Source of the DNA: Bradyrhizobium sp. AZCC 2176
GTDB taxonomy: Bacteria; Pseudomonadota; Alphaproteobacteria; Rhizobiales; Xanthobacteraceae
Length of the DNA: 64,000 bases
Assembly (NCBI RefSeq): GCF_036924645.1
Contig: NZ_JAZHRX010000001.1
Location: forward strand, 4,801,501-4,865,500
Reading direction: 5' to 3'
Part shown: positions 8,358 through 15,569 of the stretch, piece by piece
Layout of the letters: every line of letters starts with the position of its first letter
Numbering within the stretch: position 1 is the first letter of the stretch
Made by a program: the position numbers and the translations under genes
The notes under the pieces: generated by a model
The model's input: only the letters and a program-made list of their open reading frames with translations
Databases searched by the model: none
What the model was told of the DNA's origin: nothing

Positions 8358-9334
8358 CGTTTCGGGCCGTCGGTGCCGGTGCGAATAGCCGGCGCCGTTC
8401 CGGGCTGCACCGCGGGCCGCGTTTGCGAGTTCGCCGCGCGGGCGCGTTGGCGTTCATCGTCGTACAGCGCGGCGCGATATTTGGCGCGGGTGACCGCCAT
8501 GGTCGAGCCGCGCCACGCGGCCAGCATGATGAGCGCGGATCGTTCACTCAGGCGGTCGTACAGCCGCGACAGCCGATAAACGTTGTGCACGGATGAGCCG
8601 AATTCCGGATTGAGGAACAGCAGCACGCGCTGGAATGCGGCGCTCGGCATGTCCAGCGCACGCGCGGCGCAGGCCAGCGGCTCGCCACCGGGATCGTGCA
8701 CCACCTGTTCGGCAATCCGCTGCGGCAGGATCAATGCTTCGCCGAGTTCGAGCGCGAAGTTTTCGGCGTCCTCGGCGAATGCGGCCATCTCCAGGATATG
8801 GAGCGCGCGGGCGGCGCGGGCCGCGGGAATGCGCGGCGAGGCCTTCAGCGGCGTGTCGGCGAGATTGTGCAGGATCATCGCACGCTCGCTGGCGCCCGCC
8901 GCAAAGAACATGTCGCTGATTTCGGCCGCATCGTTGGGCCGCATCGACAGGCTGGACGCCATCCGCAACTGCGCTTCGGTCGGCTCCTTCATCGTCGGCG
9001 CACCGGTGGTGGGAGCGGCGGTAATCGCGGCTGCGACCGGCAGGGCCTCGCCGGGGTGCGAACGCCGCAGCCCGAGCTGGTCCATGACCTCGGCCGGTGT
9101 CGCCGGATAGATCGCGAGCCGCGCCCGTACCGCGGCGCGGGTGGCGTCGTCGACCTGGTCGATCAGGCGGGACGTCAGCTCGATGAACTGACGCTCCTCG
9201 TCGGCGGAATGGGCGCTGGTCTGGACATAGAGGTCGGTCAGCACGCGCAGCAAGGTCGGCCTGATATCGACACCCTCGCGGCGCGAGAGCGTCATCAGCC
9301 CGTCGAATCCCGGAAACAATGGAGCTGCGGTCAT
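8354..9334 (-). CDS. DUF2336 domain-containing protein
   Basis: 326 residues, all predicted helical and soluble. The N-terminal half contains features of DUF2336 (RPTLLRVLTDLYVQTSAHSA, then EERQFIELTSRLIDQVD and RLAIYPATPAEVMDQLG), a helical repeat domain found in alphaproteobacteria and often linked to two-component or flagellar genes. A Pro/Ala/Thr-rich spacer (about 97-115) separates it from a second helical part. The last 30 residues are low-complexity and basic. Function unknown. Confidence 0.85.
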   Translation of the reverse strand: MTAAPLFPGFDGLMTLSRREGVDIRPTLLRVLTDLYVQTSAHSADEERQFIELTSRLIDQVDDATRAAVRARLAIYPATPAEVMDQLGLRRSHPGEALPVAAAITAAPTTGAPTMKEPTEAQLRMASSLSMRPNDAAEISDMFFAAGASERAMILHNLADTPLKASPRIPAARAARALHILEMAAFAEDAENFALELGEALILPQRIAEQVVHDPGGEPLACAARALDMPSAAFQRVLLFLNPEFGSSVHNVYRLSRLYDRLSERSALIMLAAWRGSTMAVTRAKYRAALYDDERQRARAANSQTRPAVQPGTAPAIRTGTDGPKR

Positions 9335-9580
9335 GTCAGATGTACGCGACTTCGATAATCCCTCGCGTCAGCCTACGCACGGCACTTTAAGAGTTGGTTA
9401 AGGAAAACAGCCCGTGAAGAAATCCGCTAAAATGCGAGCTTTCGGCGCGCACGATGAGCCCCGGGAAGTCCGTAACTGTACCGCCCACACAAATTAAGAT
9501 GCCGTTAACCACGTTCTGTTCTGAATAATGGCGTGTCGCTGGCCAGATCGTGTCCGTGCGGCAACCAGAGAGAACGGAAC

Positions 9581-9781
9581 ATGGGCACCATCATTGAATT
9601 TCCGGCGGATGCGGCTTCGCGGCGGCCGGGCTCAACCATGGATGGCGCTCCACGCGATGGCATGGGAACCGTACTGATCCTTCCCGTTGTCCGTATTGAA
9701 CGTGCAGCCGGCGAAGCTGGCGACGGGCGCGGGCCGGAAGAGGGGACAGCGCCCGGTCGCCGTCGCCGTCGGCGCCCCTGA
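9581..9781 (+). CDS. Small hypothetical protein (MGTIIEF start)
   Basis: 66 residues. The start ATG at 9581 has a purine-rich GAGAGAACGGA upstream. The opening MGTIIEFPADAASRR resembles a group of small Bradyrhizobium proteins that begin with TIIEFP. No domain or membrane segment; the C-terminus is Arg-rich. It ends 16 bases before the lipoprotein gene on the same strand, so the two may be cotranscribed. Confidence 0.5.
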   Translation: MGTIIEFPADAASRRPGSTMDGAPRDGMGTVLILPVVRIERAAGEAGDGRGPEEGTAPGRRRRRRP

Positions 9782-9797
9782 ACGACGGACGTTTGAA

Positions 9798-10571
9798 ATG
9801 CCGGAAAAGTGCCTCCCGATCCGGACCACCGGGCTTCGGTCACTCCCGGCTCTGATGCTGCTCGTTGCAAGCGCCGCGCTCGGCGGTTGTAGCGGCGGCG
9901 ATTTCGGCCGCACCCGCGCCGATATGCGCAACGACGACATGCACCGCTGGCTGGGCGCCGAGGCCACGGCCAGCGTCGGCCTCAAGCCCTCGCACTTCCA
10001 GCTCACCGAAAACGAACGACAGCTTCGCGATCTCGCCTATCCCCTGATCGAACCGCCGCACTCGCGGCCCGCCTGGAAAAGCGTGTTCGGCGATTACCAG
10101 CCGTTGCCCTCGCCGTGGCGGCAGAAGGTGGTGTTCGACCGCACCACCTACGGGCGCGCTTTGATCGACGAGCCGCACCGCTCGCACACCTCGCGTTATC
10201 AGCAATTGATCGAGGACGTCCGCAACGACATCACGCGGTTCGAGCCGTTCTTTGCCTCCGCCGCGCGCGTCATCGAACTCGACCGCAAGCGAAGCGCCAG
10301 CCTCAAGATGGTGTCGGAACTGTCGCCGCATGAACAGGCCGACGCGATCGCGCGCATGGAAGAGAACACACTGATCGTGCAATGGGTCCAGCAGTGCCTG
10401 GAGCGGCGTATCTCGTCGTATCGCTGGGCGCTGGAGCGTCTGGTGATCCACGCTCCCGATAGTATCGCCGCCGATGCCGACCGTCTGATCGGCGAACTCG
10501 CCGCGCAAACCGCCAACCCGCCGGTCGCCGCGCAGCCCGTGATCGGGCGTGCCGTGACGGTGAAGGGGTAG
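9798..10571 (+). CDS. Putative lipoprotein of unknown function
   Basis: 257 residues from the ATG at 9798. A basic start (MPEKCLPIRTTGLRS), a hydrophobic core and a lipobox ending LGGC give a lipoprotein signal peptide with lipidated Cys at about residue 35. The mature part is helical, charged and contains LTENERQLRDLAYPLIEPP and a stretch rich in Tyr and Arg typical of soluble periplasmic proteins. The frame is open further upstream but those residues lack any signal and overlap the preceding small gene. I do not recognise the family. Confidence 0.75.
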   Translation: MPEKCLPIRTTGLRSLPALMLLVASAALGGCSGGDFGRTRADMRNDDMHRWLGAEATASVGLKPSHFQLTENERQLRDLAYPLIEPPHSRPAWKSVFGDYQPLPSPWRQKVVFDRTTYGRALIDEPHRSHTSRYQQLIEDVRNDITRFEPFFASAARVIELDRKRSASLKMVSELSPHEQADAIARMEENTLIVQWVQQCLERRISSYRWALERLVIHAPDSIAADADRLIGELAAQTANPPVAAQPVIGRAVTVKG

Positions 10572-10907
10572 AGCGGGGACTCATTAGCACGCAGCGAACT
10601 GGCCAGCGGTGGTGCCGGAATGTTCTGAATTTACTTCGGCTTTCCGGGCATATCGGACATGGCCGGACTTGCTGCTGGCTCGACGCGGTCGCGAGTGACC
10701 CCAAGCGGAAGTAGGACGATCAGCGAGACGCGTCACGTCGCCCAAGGCATCCTGGAAATGCTGCCCACTGATATCATCAATTCAAAAAGCCGGTTACCGC
10801 AAGCAGGGGAGATCTCAGAGCAAGGAGTTCAGGCTACTGTGCAGTTCAAAGACTGTTGGCTCTGGTTTTCGCTTTGAGGTTGGTGGGCGAACTGGTTTAC
10901 TCACGCG
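10572..10907. other. Intergenic stretch, no confident gene
   Basis: 336 bases between a lipoprotein gene and an acetyltransferase gene, both rightward. A 72-codon open frame (10659-10877) has no recognisable motif and no good ribosome site. Local sequence around 10655-10725 feels like a degraded repeat but I cannot assign it. Confidence 0.4.
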
Positions 10908-11348
10908 ATGTCTGTCATAACCCTCCGCGAGATCACCGCTGCAACCGTGCGGGTGATTTGCGACTTGGAAACAAGAGAGGAGCAGAAACGCTTTGTCGCC
11001 CCCAATGCACTCTCAATCGCGCAAGCGTATTTCGAGCCGCGAGCCATCTTCAGGGCAGTATACGCAGACGAGGTACCGGTTGGCTTCGTGATGTGGAAGC
11101 CAACCGATGAGACGGAAGTTGCCTATCTTTGGCGGTTCATGATCGACCATAACCACCAAAAGATGGGACACGCAAAACAAGCGATTGCGCACCTGATCGA
11201 TCTTCTCCGCGATGCTGGCTACCGACGAATGCAGACGAGCGTCGTGCTCGGCAATGGCGGTCCGCTAGACTTCTATCGTTCGATCGGATTCGTTGAGACT
11301 GATGCGATGCTATCAAACGGAGAGCGGGTTCTAACGCGCAGCTTGTAG
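10908..11348 (+). CDS. GNAT family N-acetyltransferase
   Basis: 146 residues, full length for a single-domain GNAT enzyme. The acetyl-CoA binding motif A reads YLWRFMIDHNHQKMGHAKQAI (Gln-x-x-Gly-x-Ala), preceded by the beta-strand VGFVMWKP and followed by the C-terminal NGGPLDFYRSIGFVE motif. The overall pattern is like the spermidine/spermine acetyltransferase branch (SpeG/BltD), so polyamines or another small amine are possible substrates, but that is not proven by the sequence. It stands alone, in DNA of lower GC than its surroundings. Confidence 0.85.
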   Translation: MSVITLREITAATVRVICDLETREEQKRFVAPNALSIAQAYFEPRAIFRAVYADEVPVGFVMWKPTDETEVAYLWRFMIDHNHQKMGHAKQAIAHLIDLLRDAGYRRMQTSVVLGNGGPLDFYRSIGFVETDAMLSNGERVLTRSL

Positions 11349-11523
11349 AATTCTGTATGATTCCGCTGCTGGTCTGAATTGTTAATTGGCGGCCTCTTTC
11401 ATATACTGGAGCGCATTTCGCCTTTTAGAACCTTACGATTTTTGGTTGCACCGCAGAAATCGTCGCAATCGGGCCAATGCGAACCTCGCGCCCAGCTCAG
11501 CGGCAAATGACCTGTAGCGATTG

Positions 11524-11689
11524 ACCCAGGCCGTGTGAAAACGCAAAGGCGATCAATCGCGATAGAACAAGTTACTCGTTCAAGGTCTTTTCATGTGCCC
11601 ACATCGCAAGCGCATTCAATTTTGAAATCGAAATCAAGAATATCATTCTCGTCGCGCTTCGAACTTTTGACTTTTCACACAGCCTGGAC
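11524..11689. mobile_element. Possible MITE: paired 24-bp terminal inverted repeats without a transposase
   Basis: The left end at 11524-11547 (core CCAGGCCGTGTGAAAA) and the right end at 11666-11689 (complement core CCAGGCTGTGTGAAAA) match as inverted repeats at 19 of 24 positions. The 118 bases between them carry no credible gene. A 166-bp unit with inverted ends and no transposase is the form of a miniature inverted-repeat element or a solo remnant of an insertion sequence. No target duplication is obvious. The rest of the 11349-11717 gap shows nothing else. Confidence 0.45.
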
Positions 11690-11717
11690 CCAACTCGGAC
11701 CTCAGATGGTGATGTGG

Positions 11718-12128
11718 TCAGCCCTGCTTCGCCATTCGCTTGCTCGGAGAGTCGGGCGGCAATGAGACCCAGGGATGGCGTGACTCCTCCCACACCGAGA
11801 CGGTCGGCGCGGGGAAATTCGGATCGGCGAAGTTTCCGATGGCAACAATGACGTGTCCAGGAAAGCTTTCGCTTTCCCAGTAGACCGTGGAGCCGCACGT
11901 CGGACAGAAGTCAAAGGTCACCACTTTCCCGCTTTCGGCTGTCCGATTCCACGTCGTAGCCTTGCCGGTGACGGTGACCTGCTCGCGCCGGAAGCGCGCC
12001 TGGTTGCCAAATGCGGCGCCAGTACGGCGCTGGCACGCCAGACAGTGACACATGGAGATACGCGCCGATTCGCCTTCGATCGTAAGGTGAAGCTGCCCAC
12101 AGCTGCAGGCGGCGTGTCGCGTGGTCAT
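11718..12128 (-). CDS. GFA family protein (CENP-V/glutathione-dependent formaldehyde-activating fold)
   Basis: 136 residues. The zinc-binding cysteines are where the family has them: CSCGQ near the N-terminus, CHCLACQRRTGAAFG, and CPTCGSTVYWES. The fold binds two zinc ions; the founding member was thought to catalyse the spontaneous reaction of formaldehyde with glutathione, and most relatives have no proven substrate. Ends with a basic Pro/Ser tail. Single gene. Confidence 0.92.
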   Translation of the reverse strand: MTTRHAACSCGQLHLTIEGESARISMCHCLACQRRTGAAFGNQARFRREQVTVTGKATTWNRTAESGKVVTFDFCPTCGSTVYWESESFPGHVIVAIGNFADPNFPAPTVSVWEESRHPWVSLPPDSPSKRMAKQG

Positions 12129-12415
12129 GGCTGAGCTCCTCGGCTGTTAATAGGGCAGAGTGTAGGCTGACTTGAGAACAACGCACAGACGCAGCGGGGG
12201 GTCGCGCCCGCTCTCCTCTTGGTGCTTCGGGTCACTCAGCCGAGAAGGGTGCTTCGACAATGAGCGTTCTTAGGAAGACGGCGAGGAGCTAGGGTGTGTC
12301 AGCAATCGGCACATCGCGTCATTTCGCTGCGATGCGGAATTTGGTCGCTATCCGGGGCATTGCGGACATCGATCAGCCGCGCCAATCAATCTCGATTTAT
12401 GAGTACGCATTCTGG

Positions 12416-13273
12416 TCAGCTACGCCGAGCCTTTGATTTGACGCCGCTCGCTTTGGGCCGTTGCCGCTGCAGTTTCGCGATAAAGCTCTGCAAGGCTTCC
12501 GACGGCGGCCGTGCCGCGCTGTAGGCGAGCCCCACCTCGCGCTTCACGTCGACGTCGATCTCGCGCACGGCGACATCGGAGTTGGCGCGCGCCACGCCTT
12601 CGGGAACGATCGCAATCCCGACACCGGCGGCAACCAGCGCCATCGCCCAGTCTTCCGATTCGGCGATCGCCGCGGGCACGCGCGACGGCGATGCGGCGCG
12701 GCCGAAGAATTCGCTCTGCTCGCAATGGCAGCGATCGACCATGGCGGCGCTGGCGAGATCGGAGGTGCGCAGCCGCTCCTTCAGCGTCAGCGGATGCGAC
12801 GGCGGCAGCGCTGCGACGTAGCGCTCGACCCAGAGCGGAACGAAATGTTCGTCGGCGCGCAGCAGATTCTTGGAGACGATCCGCGCATCCGAAGGCTCGT
12901 CGACGCCGACGAGGCGGAGCGCGATGTCGGAAGTCCCGGTCAGCGGCTTCAACAGCGCAATGGTTCGCGGCCGGTCGAGCGTGCGCATCAGGCCGAGCGT
13001 CAGCTTGTTCCGCGTCGCAGGCTTGCGGAACAGGTTTTTCGCGGCGTCCGCCTCGTCGATGATGCGGCGGGCCACGGCGTGGAATTGTTCGGCCGCTTCT
13101 GTGGGCGCCATTCCCTTCTTGTGCCGGATGAACAGCGCCGCTCCGAGTTCGGCTTCCAGATTGGTGATCGCCGCCGAGATCGAGGGCTGCGAGATGAAGC
13201 ACCGTTTGGCCGCCGCCGTCAGGTTGCGCTCCCTGAACACGGCCGCGAAATAGCGGAGTTCGCGGATATCCAT
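12416..13273 (-). CDS. LysR family transcriptional regulator
   Basis: 285 residues. The N-terminal winged helix reads MDIRELRYFAAVFRERNLTA then the recognition helix QPSISAAITNLEAELGA, and the remaining 200 residues form the effector-binding domain (KLTLGLMRTLDRPRTIALL; MALVAAGVGIAIVPEGVA). It is divergent from a metallo-beta-lactamase-fold hydrolase with 93 bases between the start codons, and two palindromes lie in that gap, so it probably regulates itself and the hydrolase in response to the hydrolase's substrate or product. Confidence 0.92.
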   Translation of the reverse strand: MDIRELRYFAAVFRERNLTAAAKRCFISQPSISAAITNLEAELGAALFIRHKKGMAPTEAAEQFHAVARRIIDEADAAKNLFRKPATRNKLTLGLMRTLDRPRTIALLKPLTGTSDIALRLVGVDEPSDARIVSKNLLRADEHFVPLWVERYVAALPPSHPLTLKERLRTSDLASAAMVDRCHCEQSEFFGRAASPSRVPAAIAESEDWAMALVAAGVGIAIVPEGVARANSDVAVREIDVDVKREVGLAYSAARPPSEALQSFIAKLQRQRPKASGVKSKARRS

Positions 13274-13285
13274 AGTCTGTTCCTA

Positions 13286-13310
13286 TTGATACTATCAAAT
13301 ATCGATATTT
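13286..13310. promoter_or_regulatory. Two overlapping palindromes between lysR and the hydrolase gene
   Basis: TTGATACTATCAA (13286-13298) is a perfect inverted repeat with one central base, and AAATATCGATATTT (13297-13310) is a perfect 14-bp palindrome overlapping it by two bases. Both lie in the divergent intergenic region 12-40 bases upstream of the LysR start. LysR regulators bind interrupted T-N11-A dyads at just this position, so these are the likely recognition and activation half-sites. Confidence 0.65.
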
Positions 13311-13366
13311 TACCTATGGTTTTGCCAATGGCAAGGAAGGCGCCTGACCTCAAGGGAGACATCGTC

Positions 13367-14221
13367 ATGCGCGTCCAGCATCTCAACACCGGCACCATGT
13401 GCCCGATCGGTCGTCGCCTGGTGAACGGCACCGGCAGCATTTTTCAGCGCGCGCGCATGGTGTGCCATTGCCTGCTGATCGAGACTAATGACGGGCTGAC
13501 GCTGGTGGACACCGGCATCGGACTGGCCGACATCGCCAACCCGCCACGGCTGGGACCCAAATGGGTCCGGCAGACGACCCCGCGGCTTGATCCGGCCGAG
13601 ACGGCCGTGCGGCAGGTCGAGGCGCTCGGCTATTCCAAAAGCGACGTGCGGCATCTGTTGCTGACGCATCTCGATCGCGATCATGCCGGCGGCATTCCGG
13701 ATTTTCCGAACGCGAAGGTGCACGTCCATCGCCGCGAGTACGACATGGCGGTGACCGGCCGGACGCCCGCGCCGAAGGGCCGCTACATCACCGATCAGTG
13801 GAAGCATGGTCCGCAGTGGGCGTTCTATGACGAGGGCGGCGAGGACTGGTTCGGCTTTGAGGGCGTGCGCGCGCTTGGCGATCGCGAGCCTGATATCCTG
13901 ATGATCCCGCTACCCGGCCATACCTTAGGTCATTGCGGCATCGCCGTGCGGACAAAGGACAAATGGCTGCTGCACGCCGGTGACGCCTATTTCTTCCACG
14001 GCCAAATGCAGGCTTCGCCGAAAATGCCGCTAGTGCTCGGCATGTTTCAGCGCCGCGCCGACATGGACCGCGCCATGCGCATCCAGAACCAGGAGCGGCT
14101 ACGGACGCTCAAGGCCAATCACGGCGATACCGTGACCATCTTCAACAGCCACGATCCCGTGGACTACGAGAATTGCCGCTGCGGCCAACACCAGGAAGTG
14201 CCGGCCCATCACAGGCCGTGA
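13367..14221 (+). CDS. MBL-fold hydrolase of the N-acyl homoserine lactonase family
   Basis: 284 residues. The metallo-beta-lactamase fold is shown by LLIETNDGLTLVDTGIG, the metal motif HLDRDHAGGI (His101, Asp103, Asp105, His106), IPLPGHTLGHCGIAV and LLHAGDAYF. It belongs to the group that includes AHL lactonases, which open the lactone of quorum-sensing signals, but many members have other substrates. The second His of the usual HxHxDH is Asp here. RBS GGGAGA lies 7 bases before the ATG at 13367; an in-frame ATG at 13328 is an alternative. The end abuts the DUF1254 gene convergently. Confidence 0.85.
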   Translation: MRVQHLNTGTMCPIGRRLVNGTGSIFQRARMVCHCLLIETNDGLTLVDTGIGLADIANPPRLGPKWVRQTTPRLDPAETAVRQVEALGYSKSDVRHLLLTHLDRDHAGGIPDFPNAKVHVHRREYDMAVTGRTPAPKGRYITDQWKHGPQWAFYDEGGEDWFGFEGVRALGDREPDILMIPLPGHTLGHCGIAVRTKDKWLLHAGDAYFFHGQMQASPKMPLVLGMFQRRADMDRAMRIQNQERLRTLKANHGDTVTIFNSHDPVDYENCRCGQHQEVPAHHRP

Positions 14222-14842
14222 TCAGCGTTTGGACCGTGGCGCAGGCGTTGGCGCAGGCGCCGGCGGCGCCGGTTCGGGCTGCTTGGCCGGCGTCGGCTCG
14301 GTCTGCGGGGTGCAACGCGATGCCGCGAGCGACGCCTGTGCCTGTGGCATCAGGCCGGGCTCCGGCGCTAAGGCCTTCAGCACGATCAGGCCGGTCGCGG
14401 TGGGGGAGTCGATGATCAGGCGGTCGGCGGCGGTGACTTCCTCATCCTCCGGCAATTCGGAATGCTGCTCTTCCGTCATCAGGTCGAGTTCGATCACCTT
14501 GCGGCCGGCCGAGCGGTCGTTGATGGCGTAATAGGCGACCTCGTTGCGCGTGTAGAACGACACTGAGGTGTAGGCCTGGCTGACCGGCACCGTCAGCTTG
14601 AGGGGGCCGCCGGAGAGATCGTAGCGGCAGATCGCGACCGCAAAGGCGGGGTCCATGAACGGCATCGGGGCGTTGTTGGGCTCGGCGAGCGGCAGGGCCG
14701 TGACGGCATTCTCCCTGGTCATCGGCGTCAGCCGCGAATAGGCATCCTGGGTGGCAATGCGCGGCAGCGCCAGCACGCTGACGAGATGCACCACGCCGCC
14801 CAGCAGCACGCCCGCGATGATGGTGAACACCAGCCGGATCAT
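14222..14842 (-). CDS. DUF1254 domain-containing protein
   Basis: 206 residues with an N-terminal membrane or signal helix (MIRLVFTIIAGVLLGGVVHLV). The conserved body holds NNAPMPFMDPAFAVAICRYD and SFYTRNEVAYYAINDRSAGR, matching short DUF1254 proteins. The tail is Pro/Ala-rich. Its ATG overlaps the stop of the upstream DUF1214 gene (ATGA), so the two are translated together; paired DUF1214/DUF1254 genes are frequent in rhizobia. Function unknown; probably periplasmic. Confidence 0.85.
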   Translation of the reverse strand: MIRLVFTIIAGVLLGGVVHLVSVLALPRIATQDAYSRLTPMTRENAVTALPLAEPNNAPMPFMDPAFAVAICRYDLSGGPLKLTVPVSQAYTSVSFYTRNEVAYYAINDRSAGRKVIELDLMTEEQHSELPEDEEVTAADRLIIDSPTATGLIVLKALAPEPGLMPQAQASLAASRCTPQTEPTPAKQPEPAPPAPAPTPAPRSKR

Positions 14843-15417
14843 GGGCAGTTCACCGTGGAGATGGAGGGCATCGGCGCGTCACGCTGGGTCCGTGTGGCCA
14901 CTCCGACCGGCGTATCGTAGAGCCGCAGCATCAGCGCGTAGCGCTCGATCCCGCCCGTCGGCAGCCAATTGCCGGCGCGGGAGCGGGCCGCCACGCGGAT
15001 CTCGAACCCGCCGTCCGAGCCGCGGACGATTTCCTGGCTGGTGAAGCCGTAGCGCTGCAGCGAATTGGCGACCAGATGCCCCTTGCGGTCGAACAGCGTC
15101 AGCGTCCAGAACCGGGCTGCCGGCGTCACTCCGCTGACGACGACGTCGCAGCGCCCGTCGAGCGGTCTCTTCTTGTCGTCGGTGGTTGCCGAGAAGGCGA
15201 TGCCGTCGCCGGTGCCGATCGGCAATTCGCCGCTGCGGGCGATCGAGGCGCGCGAATAGGGATCGACCTCGGCGGTGCCGCTCTTGGGCCGCGCGGTCCA
15301 GGCGCCGATCGTCAGGGTGCCGAGATCGGTGCCGCGCGTCGCCGTCATGTAGGTCGAGCCGAGACCGACGGCTGTGGCAAGCGCCAATGCCAGCAAGGTG
15401 ATGAAGATCAGCCGCAC
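14839..15417 (-). CDS. DUF1214 domain-containing protein
   Basis: 192 residues. An N-terminal membrane helix (MRLIFITLLALALATAVGLG) precedes the conserved domain, which includes GAWTARPKSGTAEVDPYSRA, a stretch with FWTLTLFDRKGHLVANSLQR, and NWLPTGGIERYALMLRLYD. These are the core blocks of DUF1214. First gene of a two-gene unit with the DUF1254 gene downstream; both start with one helix and are probably exported. Reaction and partner unknown. Confidence 0.88.
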   Translation of the reverse strand: MRLIFITLLALALATAVGLGSTYMTATRGTDLGTLTIGAWTARPKSGTAEVDPYSRASIARSGELPIGTGDGIAFSATTDDKKRPLDGRCDVVVSGVTPAARFWTLTLFDRKGHLVANSLQRYGFTSQEIVRGSDGGFEIRVAARSRAGNWLPTGGIERYALMLRLYDTPVGVATRTQRDAPMPSISTVNCP

Positions 15418-15569
15418 AGGCCAGTGCTCCGAAATCTCACGGCATCAGATTCCGCTTGAACCGGCTTCATTCGAAACCTGAAGCGCTTCTTCTTGTTTTG
15501 GCATGTCGAGGCAGACGCTTCGCGCCTGTTCCGAGGACAGCCGGTTAACACTCTGCCGGATCATGCCTT

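Noticed and set aside
9357..9580. Possible promoter or small RNA between DUF2336 and the small gene
   Set aside because: No clear hairpin or conserved pattern.
10659..10877. A 72-codon open frame in a gap
   Set aside because: No motif, no clear ribosome site, odd composition.
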